Assembly (NCBI GenBank): GCA_017861475.1
Contig: JAGFXV010000180.1
Location: forward strand, 1 to 12,043
Length of the DNA stretch: 12,043 bases
Reading direction: 5' to 3'
From: Bacillota bacterium
Lineage (GTDB): Bacteria; Bacillota; Syntrophomonadia; Syntrophomonadales; Syntrophomonadaceae
The position numbers and the translations under genes are program-made. The notes beneath the pieces are model-generated. The model was not told the DNA's origin and did not search any database. It worked only from the letters and a program-made list of their open reading frames with translations. Positions 1-6,954 of this stretch are shown here, piece after piece. How positions within the stretch are numbered: position 1 is the stretch's first letter; every line of letters starts with the position of its first letter.

Positions 1-509
1 CGTTTTAATTGATCCCCGGGGGCTACCCAGCAAACCAATCGGCGGGCAACCAGTCCGGTGATTTGAACCAGCAATATTTTCTGACCATTGGCATCCAGGC
101 CAAGATAATTACGGACGTTATACGTACCAGCTTCCGGTTTGTAGGCTGCCAGGTATTTGCTGCCGGTTCTCTGCACCCATACAACTTTTCCGTCAACCGG
201 ACTGCGATTTATATGAACATTGAACAAACTGAGGAATATTCTTACTCTGATGGCTTTGCCATGAATATAGCGATCTTCGTTGACTTCTTCGATATCCATG
301 ATCCGACCGTCGGCAGGTGATGTGACGATTTTCTCCCCTTCGCTGGCAATACGTTCAGGATTGCGGAAAAAATAGATACAAAACAAAGCCAATATGATCG
401 CCGGTACCGCTCCCCAATAACCGGTGAAATAGTACAAAGCTGCTGCTGCGCCTGCAAAGAAAGCTATAAATATCCATCCTTCGCGCGCAACAATTTCGTT
501 ATGATTCAT
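1..509 (-). CDS. psd: Phosphatidylserine decarboxylase proenzyme (archaeal-type short family), 3' part missing
   Basis: This enzyme decarboxylates phosphatidylserine to phosphatidylethanolamine at the membrane. The gene begins at an ATG at 507-509, with a G-rich stretch (GGGGATGGGG) about 8 nt upstream, and reads without a stop for 169 codons to the left edge. I translated this frame by hand. The N-terminus has two hydrophobic stretches (roughly residues 12-30 and 33-48), followed by the family motifs FFRNPER, SPADGRI (conserved Asp) and LSLFNVHINRSPVDG (conserved His). Near the cut comes QITGLVARRLVCWV. The short archaeal-type decarboxylases are about 200-215 residues, so only some 40 residues are missing. 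Those would contain the Gly-Ser self-cleavage site that makes the pyruvoyl group, which therefore cannot be checked here. The family call is confident; whether the protein matures normally is unknown. Confidence 0.9.
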   Translation of the reverse strand, partial: MNHNEIVAREGWIFIAFFAGAAAALYYFTGYWGAVPAIILALFCIYFFRNPERIASEGEKIVTSPADGRIMDIEEVNEDRYIHGKAIRVRIFLSLFNVHINRSPVDGKVVWVQRTGSKYLAAYKPEAGTYNVRNYLGLDANGQKILLVQITGLVARRLVCWVAPGDQLK

Positions 510-620
510 TAATAAACCCCATCCCCACGTTATAAATATTAATAAAACCAAACTTTATGTGATTGTAACATTCTGATTACCATTCTACTTTAAAAATAAC
601 AATTTGTCGCTTCCCATTAT

Positions 621-2348
621 TTAAACCGTTATTTTTCGTGCAACTTTTCGCCTGACCGGGTCATAAATAAAAATTATTTTGATCATGGCAGGGCTGAAAA
701 ATGCCGTCTCCGGATCATAGCGAAAATATTCCAAATGTATATTTTTTCTTATTTCACGATTGCTTTGCTCCAGTTTGTCTGATAAATAAAGGCGGCGGAA
801 ATTTTCGTCCTTGATATAACCATATACTTCCTGGTTAACATCATCCGGATTATAGGAATAAAGACATTCCGGCAGACGGGTGCGATTGTTCATAATATAA
901 TCATATTTCAGCAAGTCATTAATTATATCTGTATGATCATCATGATATTTGCGTACAAACTCGAGCAGATATTGATAATAAAATTCCTTTTTATGCCCCT
1001 GCTCAAAAAGCCCCTGCGTCTGCCAGTACAAAGCCAGTTTTTCGAAAAAACCGAAAGCATCATCTTTATATATCTTACTGATAATATATGCAAGACTCTG
1101 CTTCATGTCAGCAGAATTATGATATTTATCCAGTAATGATTCTATCTGCTGAAGCTTGATCATTTCTGCAAAATCCATATATCGGTTGGCTAATACCATA
1201 TACGGCGGCAGGGTTTGAAAAATATATCCGTGCTCTGAAACCATTTCCCTAACAGACGAGCCTTTTAACATTTTCAAAAATCCGAGTTGCAGAACATCGG
1301 GCTGCAGCCGGTAAACATCATTAAATGAACGGGCAAAATCATGATACGTTTCAAAGGGCAAGCCGGCAATGAGATCCAGATGGATATGAAAATTGTGATA
1401 TGATTGGAGCCGGACAATATTATCCCGGACCTTGATCCAGTTTGATCTTCGGTTAACCGCCTGCAGGGCAGGTTCAAAAGTTGATTGTATCCCGATTTCC
1501 AGATTAAACTTTCCGGCCGGAACCGTTGCCAGAAAATCCATCATACGCGCTGATAATGTAGATGCTTCTATTTCAAAATGAAACCTGGTGTCGGTTTCAA
1601 GTCCAACAATCCATTGTATTATCTCCATCGCCCTTTCTTCATGGCAATTGAAAGTGCGATCAACAAATTTTATCTCCCTTATACCCTGCCTGGCTAGAAA
1701 TGCCAAGTCCTGTTTCACCCTGGGCAAAGAAAAAAACCTTACCCCGTGCTGGGTGGATGACAGGCAATAACTGCAGTTGTAGGGACAACCCCGCGAACTT
1801 TCGTAATAGACTATTTTATCATGGATGTCCTGTATATCTGACGAATAAGGGAATGGAATACTGTCCAGATCCTTCATCAGAGGCCGATCCGCATTGCGAT
1901 AAATTTGGTTGTCCCGGCGGTATGTTATCCCCTCAATTTGGCTAACGGCCTCTTCTTCCGTGAGAGCCAGCAGTAATTCCTGCAGCGTATTTTCCCCTTC
2001 ACCGCGCGCGATATAGTCAATGGCAGGATTGTTCTCCAACAGTTGCTCTGCGTCATAGGAAACTTCCGGCCCTCCGAGAATGATTACGGTTTGCGGGCAT
2101 ATTTTTTTATAGTCCGCTGCCAACTCCAAAATCGGCCGGATATTCCAAATGTAACAGGAAAAACATAGTATCTGCGGCTGCTGCAGGTAAATAGCGGCCA
2201 TGATGTCATCCATGGGTTCGTTGATGGTGAATTCTTTTATTTTTATGTGAAGGTTGCTGTATACCTCACAATACGCCCGTAAATAACGTAAGGCCAGTGA
2301 ACTGTGGATATATTTGGCATTCAACGTTGAAAACAAGATCGATTTCAA
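621..2348 (-). CDS. B12-binding-like/radical SAM protein with DUF4080-type C-terminus
   Basis: A 575-residue predicted radical SAM enzyme. Residues 1-130 resemble the Rossmann-like domain found ahead of B12-type radical SAM enzymes (LGGPEVSYD at about 91-99, YIARGEGE at 112-119). No DxHxxG cobalamin motif is visible; the equivalent region reads NAKYIHSSLALRYL. The catalytic domain follows, with the cluster motif CPYNCSYC (C188, C192, C195) and later GIQST (286-290) and LIAGLPFE (326-333). The C-terminal 200 residues match my recollection of DUF4080, which accompanies this subgroup in Clostridia. The start is a TTG at 2346-2348 supported by AAGGA 8 nt upstream. The gene lies 25 bp after murB and is probably co-transcribed with it. 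The substrate is unknown. No clear terminator is seen in the 111 bp before psd. Confidence 0.85.
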   Translation of the reverse strand: MKSILFSTLNAKYIHSSLALRYLRAYCEVYSNLHIKIKEFTINEPMDDIMAAIYLQQPQILCFSCYIWNIRPILELAADYKKICPQTVIILGGPEVSYDAEQLLENNPAIDYIARGEGENTLQELLLALTEEEAVSQIEGITYRRDNQIYRNADRPLMKDLDSIPFPYSSDIQDIHDKIVYYESSRGCPYNCSYCLSSTQHGVRFFSLPRVKQDLAFLARQGIREIKFVDRTFNCHEERAMEIIQWIVGLETDTRFHFEIEASTLSARMMDFLATVPAGKFNLEIGIQSTFEPALQAVNRRSNWIKVRDNIVRLQSYHNFHIHLDLIAGLPFETYHDFARSFNDVYRLQPDVLQLGFLKMLKGSSVREMVSEHGYIFQTLPPYMVLANRYMDFAEMIKLQQIESLLDKYHNSADMKQSLAYIISKIYKDDAFGFFEKLALYWQTQGLFEQGHKKEFYYQYLLEFVRKYHDDHTDIINDLLKYDYIMNNRTRLPECLYSYNPDDVNQEVYGYIKDENFRRLYLSDKLEQSNREIRKNIHLEYFRYDPETAFFSPAMIKIIFIYDPVRRKVARKITV

Positions 2349-2373
2349 AAACTGTTTCCTTCTTCCCGCCCCA

Positions 2374-3273
2374 TTACTCCTCGCCTACGACCCGTACTTC
2401 AGGCTGCAGATCGATGCCATACTTTTCCCTGACCCGCTTCTGCACGATGGCAATCAGCGCCAGGACATCCTCCGCACAGGCGCCGCCTCGGTTTACAATA
2501 AATCCGGCGTGTTTGGGAGAGATTTGCGCCCTGCCATAAGGATAACCTTTCATGCCCAGTTCTTCGATCATCGGGCCCACAAAATAACCTTCCGGCCTTC
2601 TAAAAGTACTGCCGGCACTGGGCATTTCCAGAGGTTGTTTCTCCGCCCGCTTTTGTGCATATTCCTGCATACGGACATGTATTTCATCCATATCGCCGGG
2701 TACCAACTGCATGCGGGCAGTCAGAACATAGGTGGAATTATCCTGAAATATGCTGCGACGGTAGGAATAATTCAGTTCATCCGCTTTAAAAAGGCGGATC
2801 TCACCCGTTTCATCAATGGCCTCAACTTCGATGACCACCTCGCTCATCTCGCCGCCATAGGCACCGGCGTTCATTACTACCGCACCGCCCAGACTGCCGG
2901 GTATCCCTTCGGCGAACTCCAGTCCCTGCAAAGAAGCAGCGGCAGCATTGCGAGTCAGATCATACATGCTGATGCCCGCCTGGGCCTGAATTTGATCTCC
3001 TTGCAGAAGAAATTCCTGAAAATTGGAGCCAAGTTTCATCACTATCCCGCGAATCCCTTTGTCCCTGACCAGTAAATTGCTGCCCCGGCCTATCACCAAC
3101 AGGGGGATGGCATTATTATGGCAATACGTTACCACGCATTTGATTTCCTCAACACTGCGGGGCAGGACCATCAGATCGGCCGGCCCGCCGATATTAAAAC
3201 TGGTATGATATTGCATGAGCTCATTTTCCCGCATGATTGTTGCAGGAAGTTGTCGGCGCAATTCATCAAACAT
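2374..3273 (-). CDS. murB: UDP-N-acetylenolpyruvoylglucosamine reductase MurB
   Basis: MurB is a cytoplasmic FAD enzyme that uses NADPH to reduce UDP-GlcNAc-enolpyruvate to UDP-MurNAc, the second committed step of peptidoglycan synthesis. The 299-residue product has the FAD-binding motifs GRGSNLLV (62-69), GIPGSLGGAV (123-132) and MNAGAYGG (134-141). It also has YSYRRS (169-174), GSTFRRP (221-227, with the proton-donating Ser at 222) and a C-terminal QPEVR carrying the conserved Glu (292). Length and motifs fit the short type found in Bacillus and Clostridia. The frame stays open to 3330, but the ATG at 3271-3273 has AAGGAG 6 nt upstream, so I chose it. The 93 bp between the larA-like stop and this start contains no clear promoter. 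The radical SAM gene follows after 25 bp. Confidence 0.95.
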   Translation of the reverse strand: MFDELRRQLPATIMRENELMQYHTSFNIGGPADLMVLPRSVEEIKCVVTYCHNNAIPLLVIGRGSNLLVRDKGIRGIVMKLGSNFQEFLLQGDQIQAQAGISMYDLTRNAAAASLQGLEFAEGIPGSLGGAVVMNAGAYGGEMSEVVIEVEAIDETGEIRLFKADELNYSYRRSIFQDNSTYVLTARMQLVPGDMDEIHVRMQEYAQKRAEKQPLEMPSAGSTFRRPEGYFVGPMIEELGMKGYPYGRAQISPKHAGFIVNRGGACAEDVLALIAIVQKRVREKYGIDLQPEVRVVGEE

Positions 3274-3366
3274 AAATATCTCCTTACAATAAATGTTCTG
3301 AGATCTTGTCAGTGTAAAGCAATTAGGCATAATTCTTTACTAAATTTTTATGGAATTTCATAGTAT

Positions 3367-4602
3367 TTATTCACATTTGTTAATTTTCACCGCAATTTTT
3401 GGAGCTTCAGGCATGACGATGACCCGGGCCTGCTCCCCGTCACGAATGAAAGCATACTGCAAAGCTTCCTCCATTGAATGCACCGGTTTCAGGAACAAAT
3501 CTTCGGCCTGCTGGTCGGTCAGGGAACTTATCAATAGAATTTCAGCCTTTTCCAGGATTCTGCAAATGGCAAAGGCCTTATGACCGCCCAGCTCAAATTG
3601 ACGGTTGAACCTGTCCTTGATATCCTGCGGGCAAGAAGCAGCATCAATCCAATCGGCAAATTTTTCTTCGCCCAGACCTTCTGCACATTCAGCAGCCAGT
3701 ATGATCGTCCCGCCCGGCTTGACAGCCAGAACCGCCGCATCCATCGCTTTTTGCCAGCTGGCAATGACAATATCTGCCGGCGCATCAATCTTCAGCACAC
3801 TCATCTGTTCAGCATATTGAACCGCCTTAAGCCAGGCCGCCTCCACATCCCCACTGACACAACAGGCAATTTCATGGTGACTGTGAAGAACTACATTGAT
3901 GATAAAATCAACTCCAACCTCGCGGGCTGCCTCCAACATCAGATCACTGACTGGATTGTTTTCATAATTGCCCAGACAAGCCTGGGGATCATTCATCATT
4001 TTATGATTGGCTTCGATGGCCGCACGACCTGCAACACCCGGCAGGATAGATTTTCTTCCTCCGGAATAGCCCGCAAAATAATGCAGTCCCACCACTCCGG
4101 TGGTGATCAACAGATCGGCTTCCGCCACGGTACGGTTGATAATCAGTTCCATTCCATTTGATAAATAACCCAAAGATTTGAGATCATTGTCGCAATCATG
4201 ATTGATGATCCGGTATTTGCTGAAAATATCAGCGCCAAAAATAGCCAGGTTGTCTTCCCCAGTATGGGCACGGTGAATACCGGTGGCGATCACCAGTGTG
4301 ATCTCCTGGTCAGAGATACCAGCGTTATTTAGTTCTTTCAACAATGGCGGCAATATCAATTCATACGGTGTGGGACGGGTTATATCATTGACCACGATAA
4401 CTGCATTGCGGGCTTCTTTAGCAGCAATTATTTCCTGCAAGGTTGGACTTTGCACAGGATGAGCCAAAGACTCTTCCACCATCTCTATTCCGCCGCCGGA
4501 GTTCTCGATATGACGTGGTTCCAATATGGCAGCCAGATTTTTATCATCCAACTGCAGTTTTAAATGGCCGTGGCCATAGGCTAATTCGATCACGATCCTC
4601 AA
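3367..4602 (-). CDS. larA: LarA-type (nickel-pincer) lactate/2-hydroxyacid racemase homologue
   Basis: Members of this family (DUF2088 N-terminal domain) racemise or epimerise 2-hydroxyacids using a nickel-pincer nucleotide cofactor. The 411-residue product carries NDITRPTP (Asp73, Arg76), ATGIHRAHTG (His110), GLHYFAGYSGGRKS (His174 and Lys184, the expected cofactor-tethering lysine) and EANHKMM (His200). These match the spacing of Lactiplantibacillus plantarum LarA. Where relatives, as I recall them, have a loop with a GG-P-D-N-YQ pattern, this protein runs straight from DIVIAS into WQKAMDAA (about 277-290). The loop appears absent, so substrate or activity may differ. The start is uncertain: TTG at 4602, or GTG at 4593 with AGG 9 nt upstream. 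It is divergent from glcD/glcF, which suggests a shared hydroxyacid pathway. The cofactor genes larB, larC and larE are not in the window. Confidence 0.85.
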   Translation of the reverse strand: MRIVIELAYGHGHLKLQLDDKNLAAILEPRHIENSGGGIEMVEESLAHPVQSPTLQEIIAAKEARNAVIVVNDITRPTPYELILPPLLKELNNAGISDQEITLVIATGIHRAHTGEDNLAIFGADIFSKYRIINHDCDNDLKSLGYLSNGMELIINRTVAEADLLITTGVVGLHYFAGYSGGRKSILPGVAGRAAIEANHKMMNDPQACLGNYENNPVSDLMLEAAREVGVDFIINVVLHSHHEIACCVSGDVEAAWLKAVQYAEQMSVLKIDAPADIVIASWQKAMDAAVLAVKPGGTIILAAECAEGLGEEKFADWIDAASCPQDIKDRFNRQFELGGHKAFAICRILEKAEILLISSLTDQQAEDLFLKPVHSMEEALQYAFIRDGEQARVIVMPEAPKIAVKINKCE

Positions 4603-4626
4603 CCTGCCGTTTCCCTGTTTTCATAC

Positions 4627-4655
4627 ATTATACCGTAAGTAGTTGCTTATTATAA
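4627..4655 (-). promoter_or_regulatory. Probable promoter of the larA-like gene
   Basis: On the minus strand a perfect TATAAT (4627-4632) lies 24 nt upstream of the TTG start at 4602. A weak -35 candidate TTATAA (4650-4655) sits 17 bp further upstream and matches TTGACA at only three of six positions. The predicted leader is under 20 nt. The left end of the first repeat element begins just beyond, at about 4658, so the element abuts this promoter. Confidence 0.5.
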
Positions 4656-4742
4656 TCTATAACTGTTAGCCTGATCTGAGGTTTATGCATTAATAAATGC
4701 TACTCTACAGTAATAATGACAGTCTATAATTACCTAAATCGT

Positions 4743-4958
4743 AGAGGTTTATGTTTTAGCTTAGCGCCGGGGGAAGGCGGCAGTCGTGCGACTAAACGTA
4801 ACGTGGTAATAATACACGCAGACTTAGCAAAGAAATCCGAACACGGATACTTGATAGTCATTTTTATCAAAGCTTACGAGAAAACAGACGAGCGCTGTTA
4901 AAACAAATTTGTACAGTCAAAAGACCGTACCCCAAGCGGGCTAATGCATAAACCTCAG
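4743..4958 (+). other. Conserved core of element copy 1, possible structured RNA
   Basis: This is the 216-bp unit from R2 through R3. By hand alignment its first 61 nt match the second copy at 53 positions with no gaps, and its last 69 nt (4890-4958) match at 62. The 86 nt between are much more diverged. As RNA, R2 (GAGGTTTATGTTTTAGC) could pair with R3 (GCTAATGCATAAACCTC) in a 17-pair stem with one G-U and one U-U, closing the whole core. Small local dyads inside include AGTC/GACT at 4782-4793 and TTGATA/TATCAA near 4851-4870. Shared sequence landmarks are GGGAAGGCGGCAG, AACGTAACG, GAGCGCT and ACCGTACCCCAAGCGGGC. Transcription and strand are inferred, not shown. Confidence 0.55.
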
Positions 4959-5051
4959 TATAGTCTATCAGTTATATCTTCTAAAGCATTAAGTTCTGCG
5001 AATGATTTAATCCCCAGCGGAATGTCTTTTAACTTTGCCTTGATTACAGGC

Positions 5052-5086
5052 TAATGCATAAACCTCAGTACAACCTATCAGTCTTA
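5052..5086 (-). repeat. R4 repeat unit of copy 1, facing glcD
   Basis: This additional inverted R unit lies about 90 bp beyond R3. Positions 5055-5083, reverse-complemented, match 6628-6656 (R1 of copy 2) at 27 of 29 positions. It resembles that unit more closely than it does R1 of its own element. Together the two units bracket glcD and its promoter as an inverted pair. Confidence 0.8.
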
Positions 5087-5140
5087 TTATTGGGAACCGT
5101 CATGTATACCAAACTTTTCATAAGGATATTTTAGTGATTA

Positions 5141-5149
5141 TGATATAAT
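5141..5149 (+). promoter_or_regulatory. Extended -10 promoter of glcD
   Basis: TGATATAAT is a perfect extended -10 element (TG-N-TATAAT, hexamer at 5144-5149). No good -35 hexamer is seen at the usual distance, which is tolerated with an extended -10. The expected start of transcription is near 5156, about 43 nt before the glcD ATG. It lies between R4 of copy 1 and the gene. Confidence 0.6.
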
Positions 5150-5198
5150 ATCGAAGTAATAAATCAAGTTGATAATTAAGCTTTTAAGGAGTGAAGAT

Positions 5199-6599
5199 AT
5201 GGATTCCGCAGCAATCAGAAAAGAACTGGTCAAAATGCTGGGTAAAGATAAGGTTTTAACGGAACAACTGGACTTGATGTATTATTCCTATGACAGTTCC
5301 TTTTTGACCCAGATGAAGCCAGCCGACCCGTATGCCGTGGTCTTTCCGAAAAGCACCGAAGATGTGCAGCAGATAATGCGTTTTGCCTATGAGAACAATA
5401 TAAATGTCATTCCCCGCGGTGCCGGCACGGGTGAAACCGGGGGATGCATAGCGGTTGAAGGCGGAATCGTTCTGGATCTGTCCACCTGGGATGAGATCGT
5501 TGAAATAGATGCCAAAAACATGCAGGTCATTGTAAGACCGGGCGTTATCCATGCCAAATTAAATGAGGAATTGGAAAAATCCAATCTCTTTTTCCCGCCC
5601 GATCCGGGCAGCAGTCAAATGTGTACGGTAGGCGGCATGGTTGCCAATAACGCCAGCGGATTACGGGCGGTCAAATATGGCACCACCGAGCAATATATAT
5701 TGGGGCTGGAAGTAGTCACCCCCTCCGGCGATATAATTTATACCGGCGGCATAAAAGCCCGCTGCATTAAAAACGTCTCCGGACTCAATCTGACTAAACT
5801 GATGATAGGCTCCGAAGGAGTCCTGGGTGTTGTCACCCAGATCCGTCTGCGGGTCTGGCCCAAACCGAAAGCTCGCGGCATTGCCATGGCAGTATTCGAT
5901 AATCTTGACGATGCACCTGCTACGGTACTGGATATTTACCAGGGCGGCCTGCTGCCGTCCGGGATTGAAATACTGGACAGTTCAGCCATCAAAGCTGTCA
6001 ATGAATTTAAACCGGAAATCAATTTGCCCGATTGTGAAGCCATCCTGCTCTTTGAAGTAGACGGCAATCTTCCCAGCGTAGAATATGAAGGCGAACAGAT
6101 CAAAGAGATCGCCGGACGGAGAGCCCGGGCGGTGGAATGGTCCACAGACAAAAAACGCATGGCGCAATTGTGGGAGGGCCGAAGCGTAACTGCTTCCGCT
6201 GCTTCAAGGGTCAGAGCTGACGGCACCAGAGTATTTGCCGGTGAAGATATCAGCGTCCCCCTGGCCAAAGTTGCAGACACCTTGCGAGCCATTCGCCAAT
6301 TGGCTGACAAACATGGCATTCAGGTGGTTAACTACGGTCATATAGGCGATGGCAATGTTCATACCGCGCCGGTGATCAACCCCGAAGTCCCGGAAGAAGT
6401 GGAAAGAGTGCTCAAGCTGGTCGACGAAATCCATCTGCTGGCGATTGAAATGAATGGTTCGACCACCGGCGAACACGGTGTCGGTGCAGTACGTCGCAAA
6501 TACGCTGAACTGGAGCATGGCCAGGCGGTTGAGTATATGAAGAGAGTTAAAGACGCCTTCGATCCCAAAGGCATCATGAACCCAGGGAAACTGTTTTAA
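5199..6599 (+). CDS. glcD: GlcD/LldD-type FAD subunit of a 2-hydroxyacid (lactate/glycolate) dehydrogenase
   Basis: A 466-residue FAD-linked oxidase predicted to oxidise D-lactate, glycolate or a related 2-hydroxyacid and pass electrons to its iron-sulfur partner. The FAD_binding_4 domain covers about residues 35-215, with RGAGTGETGG (73-82), TVGGMVANNASG (143-154) and GSEGVLG (204-210). The C-terminal FAD-oxidase domain has GHIGDGNVHTAP (380-391) and GEHGVG (424-429), which supply metal and substrate-binding histidines in relatives, and ends in NPGKLF. The frame is open from a TTG at 5169, but the ATG at 5199 is preceded by AAGGAGTG at 5186-5193 and is preferred. It sits between two copies of the repeat element, 448 bp ahead of glcF, an unusually wide gap for this pair. 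It is divergent from the larA-like gene. The substrate cannot be fixed from sequence. Confidence 0.93.
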   Translation: MDSAAIRKELVKMLGKDKVLTEQLDLMYYSYDSSFLTQMKPADPYAVVFPKSTEDVQQIMRFAYENNINVIPRGAGTGETGGCIAVEGGIVLDLSTWDEIVEIDAKNMQVIVRPGVIHAKLNEELEKSNLFFPPDPGSSQMCTVGGMVANNASGLRAVKYGTTEQYILGLEVVTPSGDIIYTGGIKARCIKNVSGLNLTKLMIGSEGVLGVVTQIRLRVWPKPKARGIAMAVFDNLDDAPATVLDIYQGGLLPSGIEILDSSAIKAVNEFKPEINLPDCEAILLFEVDGNLPSVEYEGEQIKEIAGRRARAVEWSTDKKRMAQLWEGRSVTASAASRVRADGTRVFAGEDISVPLAKVADTLRAIRQLADKHGIQVVNYGHIGDGNVHTAPVINPEVPEEVERVLKLVDEIHLLAIEMNGSTTGEHGVGAVRRKYAELEHGQAVEYMKRVKDAFDPKGIMNPGKLF

Positions 6600-6690
6600 T
6601 ACTCAAATCTGAATGCGAGTTAAGGATAACTGAAAGGTTGTACTGAGGTTTATGCAAGACCTTCCCCAACACATCAAACTAACCCTACGC

Positions 6691-6908
6691 AGAGGTTTAT
6701 GTTTTAGTATAGCGCCGAGGGAAGGCGGCAGCCGAGCGCCGGAACGTAACGGCGCCAAGAACGATAACAAACCCAGTAAAGATATACGTTACCCAAAAAC
6801 GAGACTTGCGTATTAGATAAAGACTCCGAGGTAACAAATGAGCGCTAATAATTCAAATTTATAGAGTCAAAAAACCGTACCCCAAGCGGGCTAATGCATA
6901 AACCTCAG
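6691..6908 (+). other. Conserved core of element copy 2, possible structured RNA
   Basis: This 218-bp R2-to-R3 unit is homologous to the core of copy 1 (216 bp). The R2/R3 closing stem is preserved, with slight changes at its inner end. A perfect 6-bp hairpin GCGCCG/CGGCGC with an 8-nt loop occupies 6736-6755. Copy 1 has no equivalent 6-bp stem there, only a shorter dyad slightly upstream. Two copies are too few for a covariation test, so an RNA role remains a hypothesis. Confidence 0.55.
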
Positions 6909-6927
6909 ACTAAGCTTACAATAATAG

Positions 6928-6954
6928 GCAAGTCAAGAACCGTCCCCGACTTGC
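6928..6954 (+). other. Hairpin between R3 and R4 of copy 2
   Basis: GCAAGTC (6928-6934) and GACTTGC (6948-6954) form a perfect 7-bp stem around the loop AAGAACCGTCCCC. There is no T-run after it, so it is not a standard terminator. The loop and stem sequence recall REP-like palindromes I remember from other Firmicutes genomes; that recollection is unverified. The core ends carry a related phrase, AGTCAAAA-A/G-ACCGTACCCC. Confidence 0.55.

Larger units (their letters stand above)
4658..5086 (+). repeat. Repeat element, copy 1 (R1 > R2 > core < R3 < R4), larA-glcD intergenic
   Basis: This non-coding element fills most of the 596 bp between the divergent larA-like gene and glcD. It contains a 35-bp repeat, R, whose inner 17 bp are CTGAGGTTTATGCATTA. 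R1 is on the plus strand (4658-4692). R3 (4942-4976) and R4 (5052-5086) are inverted. R2 is a partial forward copy (4743-4760). R1 and R3 are perfect inverted repeats over the inner 17 bp. The outer 18 bp begin TATAACTG and are more variable. The segment between R2 and R3 matches the copy downstream of glcD in length and at both ends. No transposase or convincing ORF is present, and no target-site duplication could be recognised. It could be a non-autonomous mobile element (MITE-like), a structured RNA, or both. The class is not recognised. Confidence 0.8.

Noticed and set aside
2314..3075. A 253-codon plus-strand frame opposite murB
   Set aside because: It is antisense to clearly coding MurB motifs, lacks a ribosome site and shows no recognisable domain.
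3580..4161. A 193-codon plus-strand frame opposite the larA-like gene
   Set aside because: It is the antisense shadow of a gene with intact family motifs on the other strand.
4716..4901. A 61-codon open frame inside element copy 1, whose first part (GLCFS...EGGSRA) is also readable in copy 2
   Set aside because: The two frames agree only where the DNA is conserved for the closing stem and core end, then diverge completely. Copy 2 stops at a different place, and no ribosome binding site precedes either. The conservation is better explained at the nucleic-acid level.
5124..5152. GATATT...AATATC dyad around the glcD -10, considered as an operator
   Set aside because: The arms are only 6 bp and AT-rich in an AT-rich promoter, matching no regulator site I know, so chance is likely.
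5169..5198. Upstream TTG start giving a 476-residue GlcD
   Set aside because: The ATG at 5199 has a clear AAGGAGTG at proper distance, while the TTG has none.
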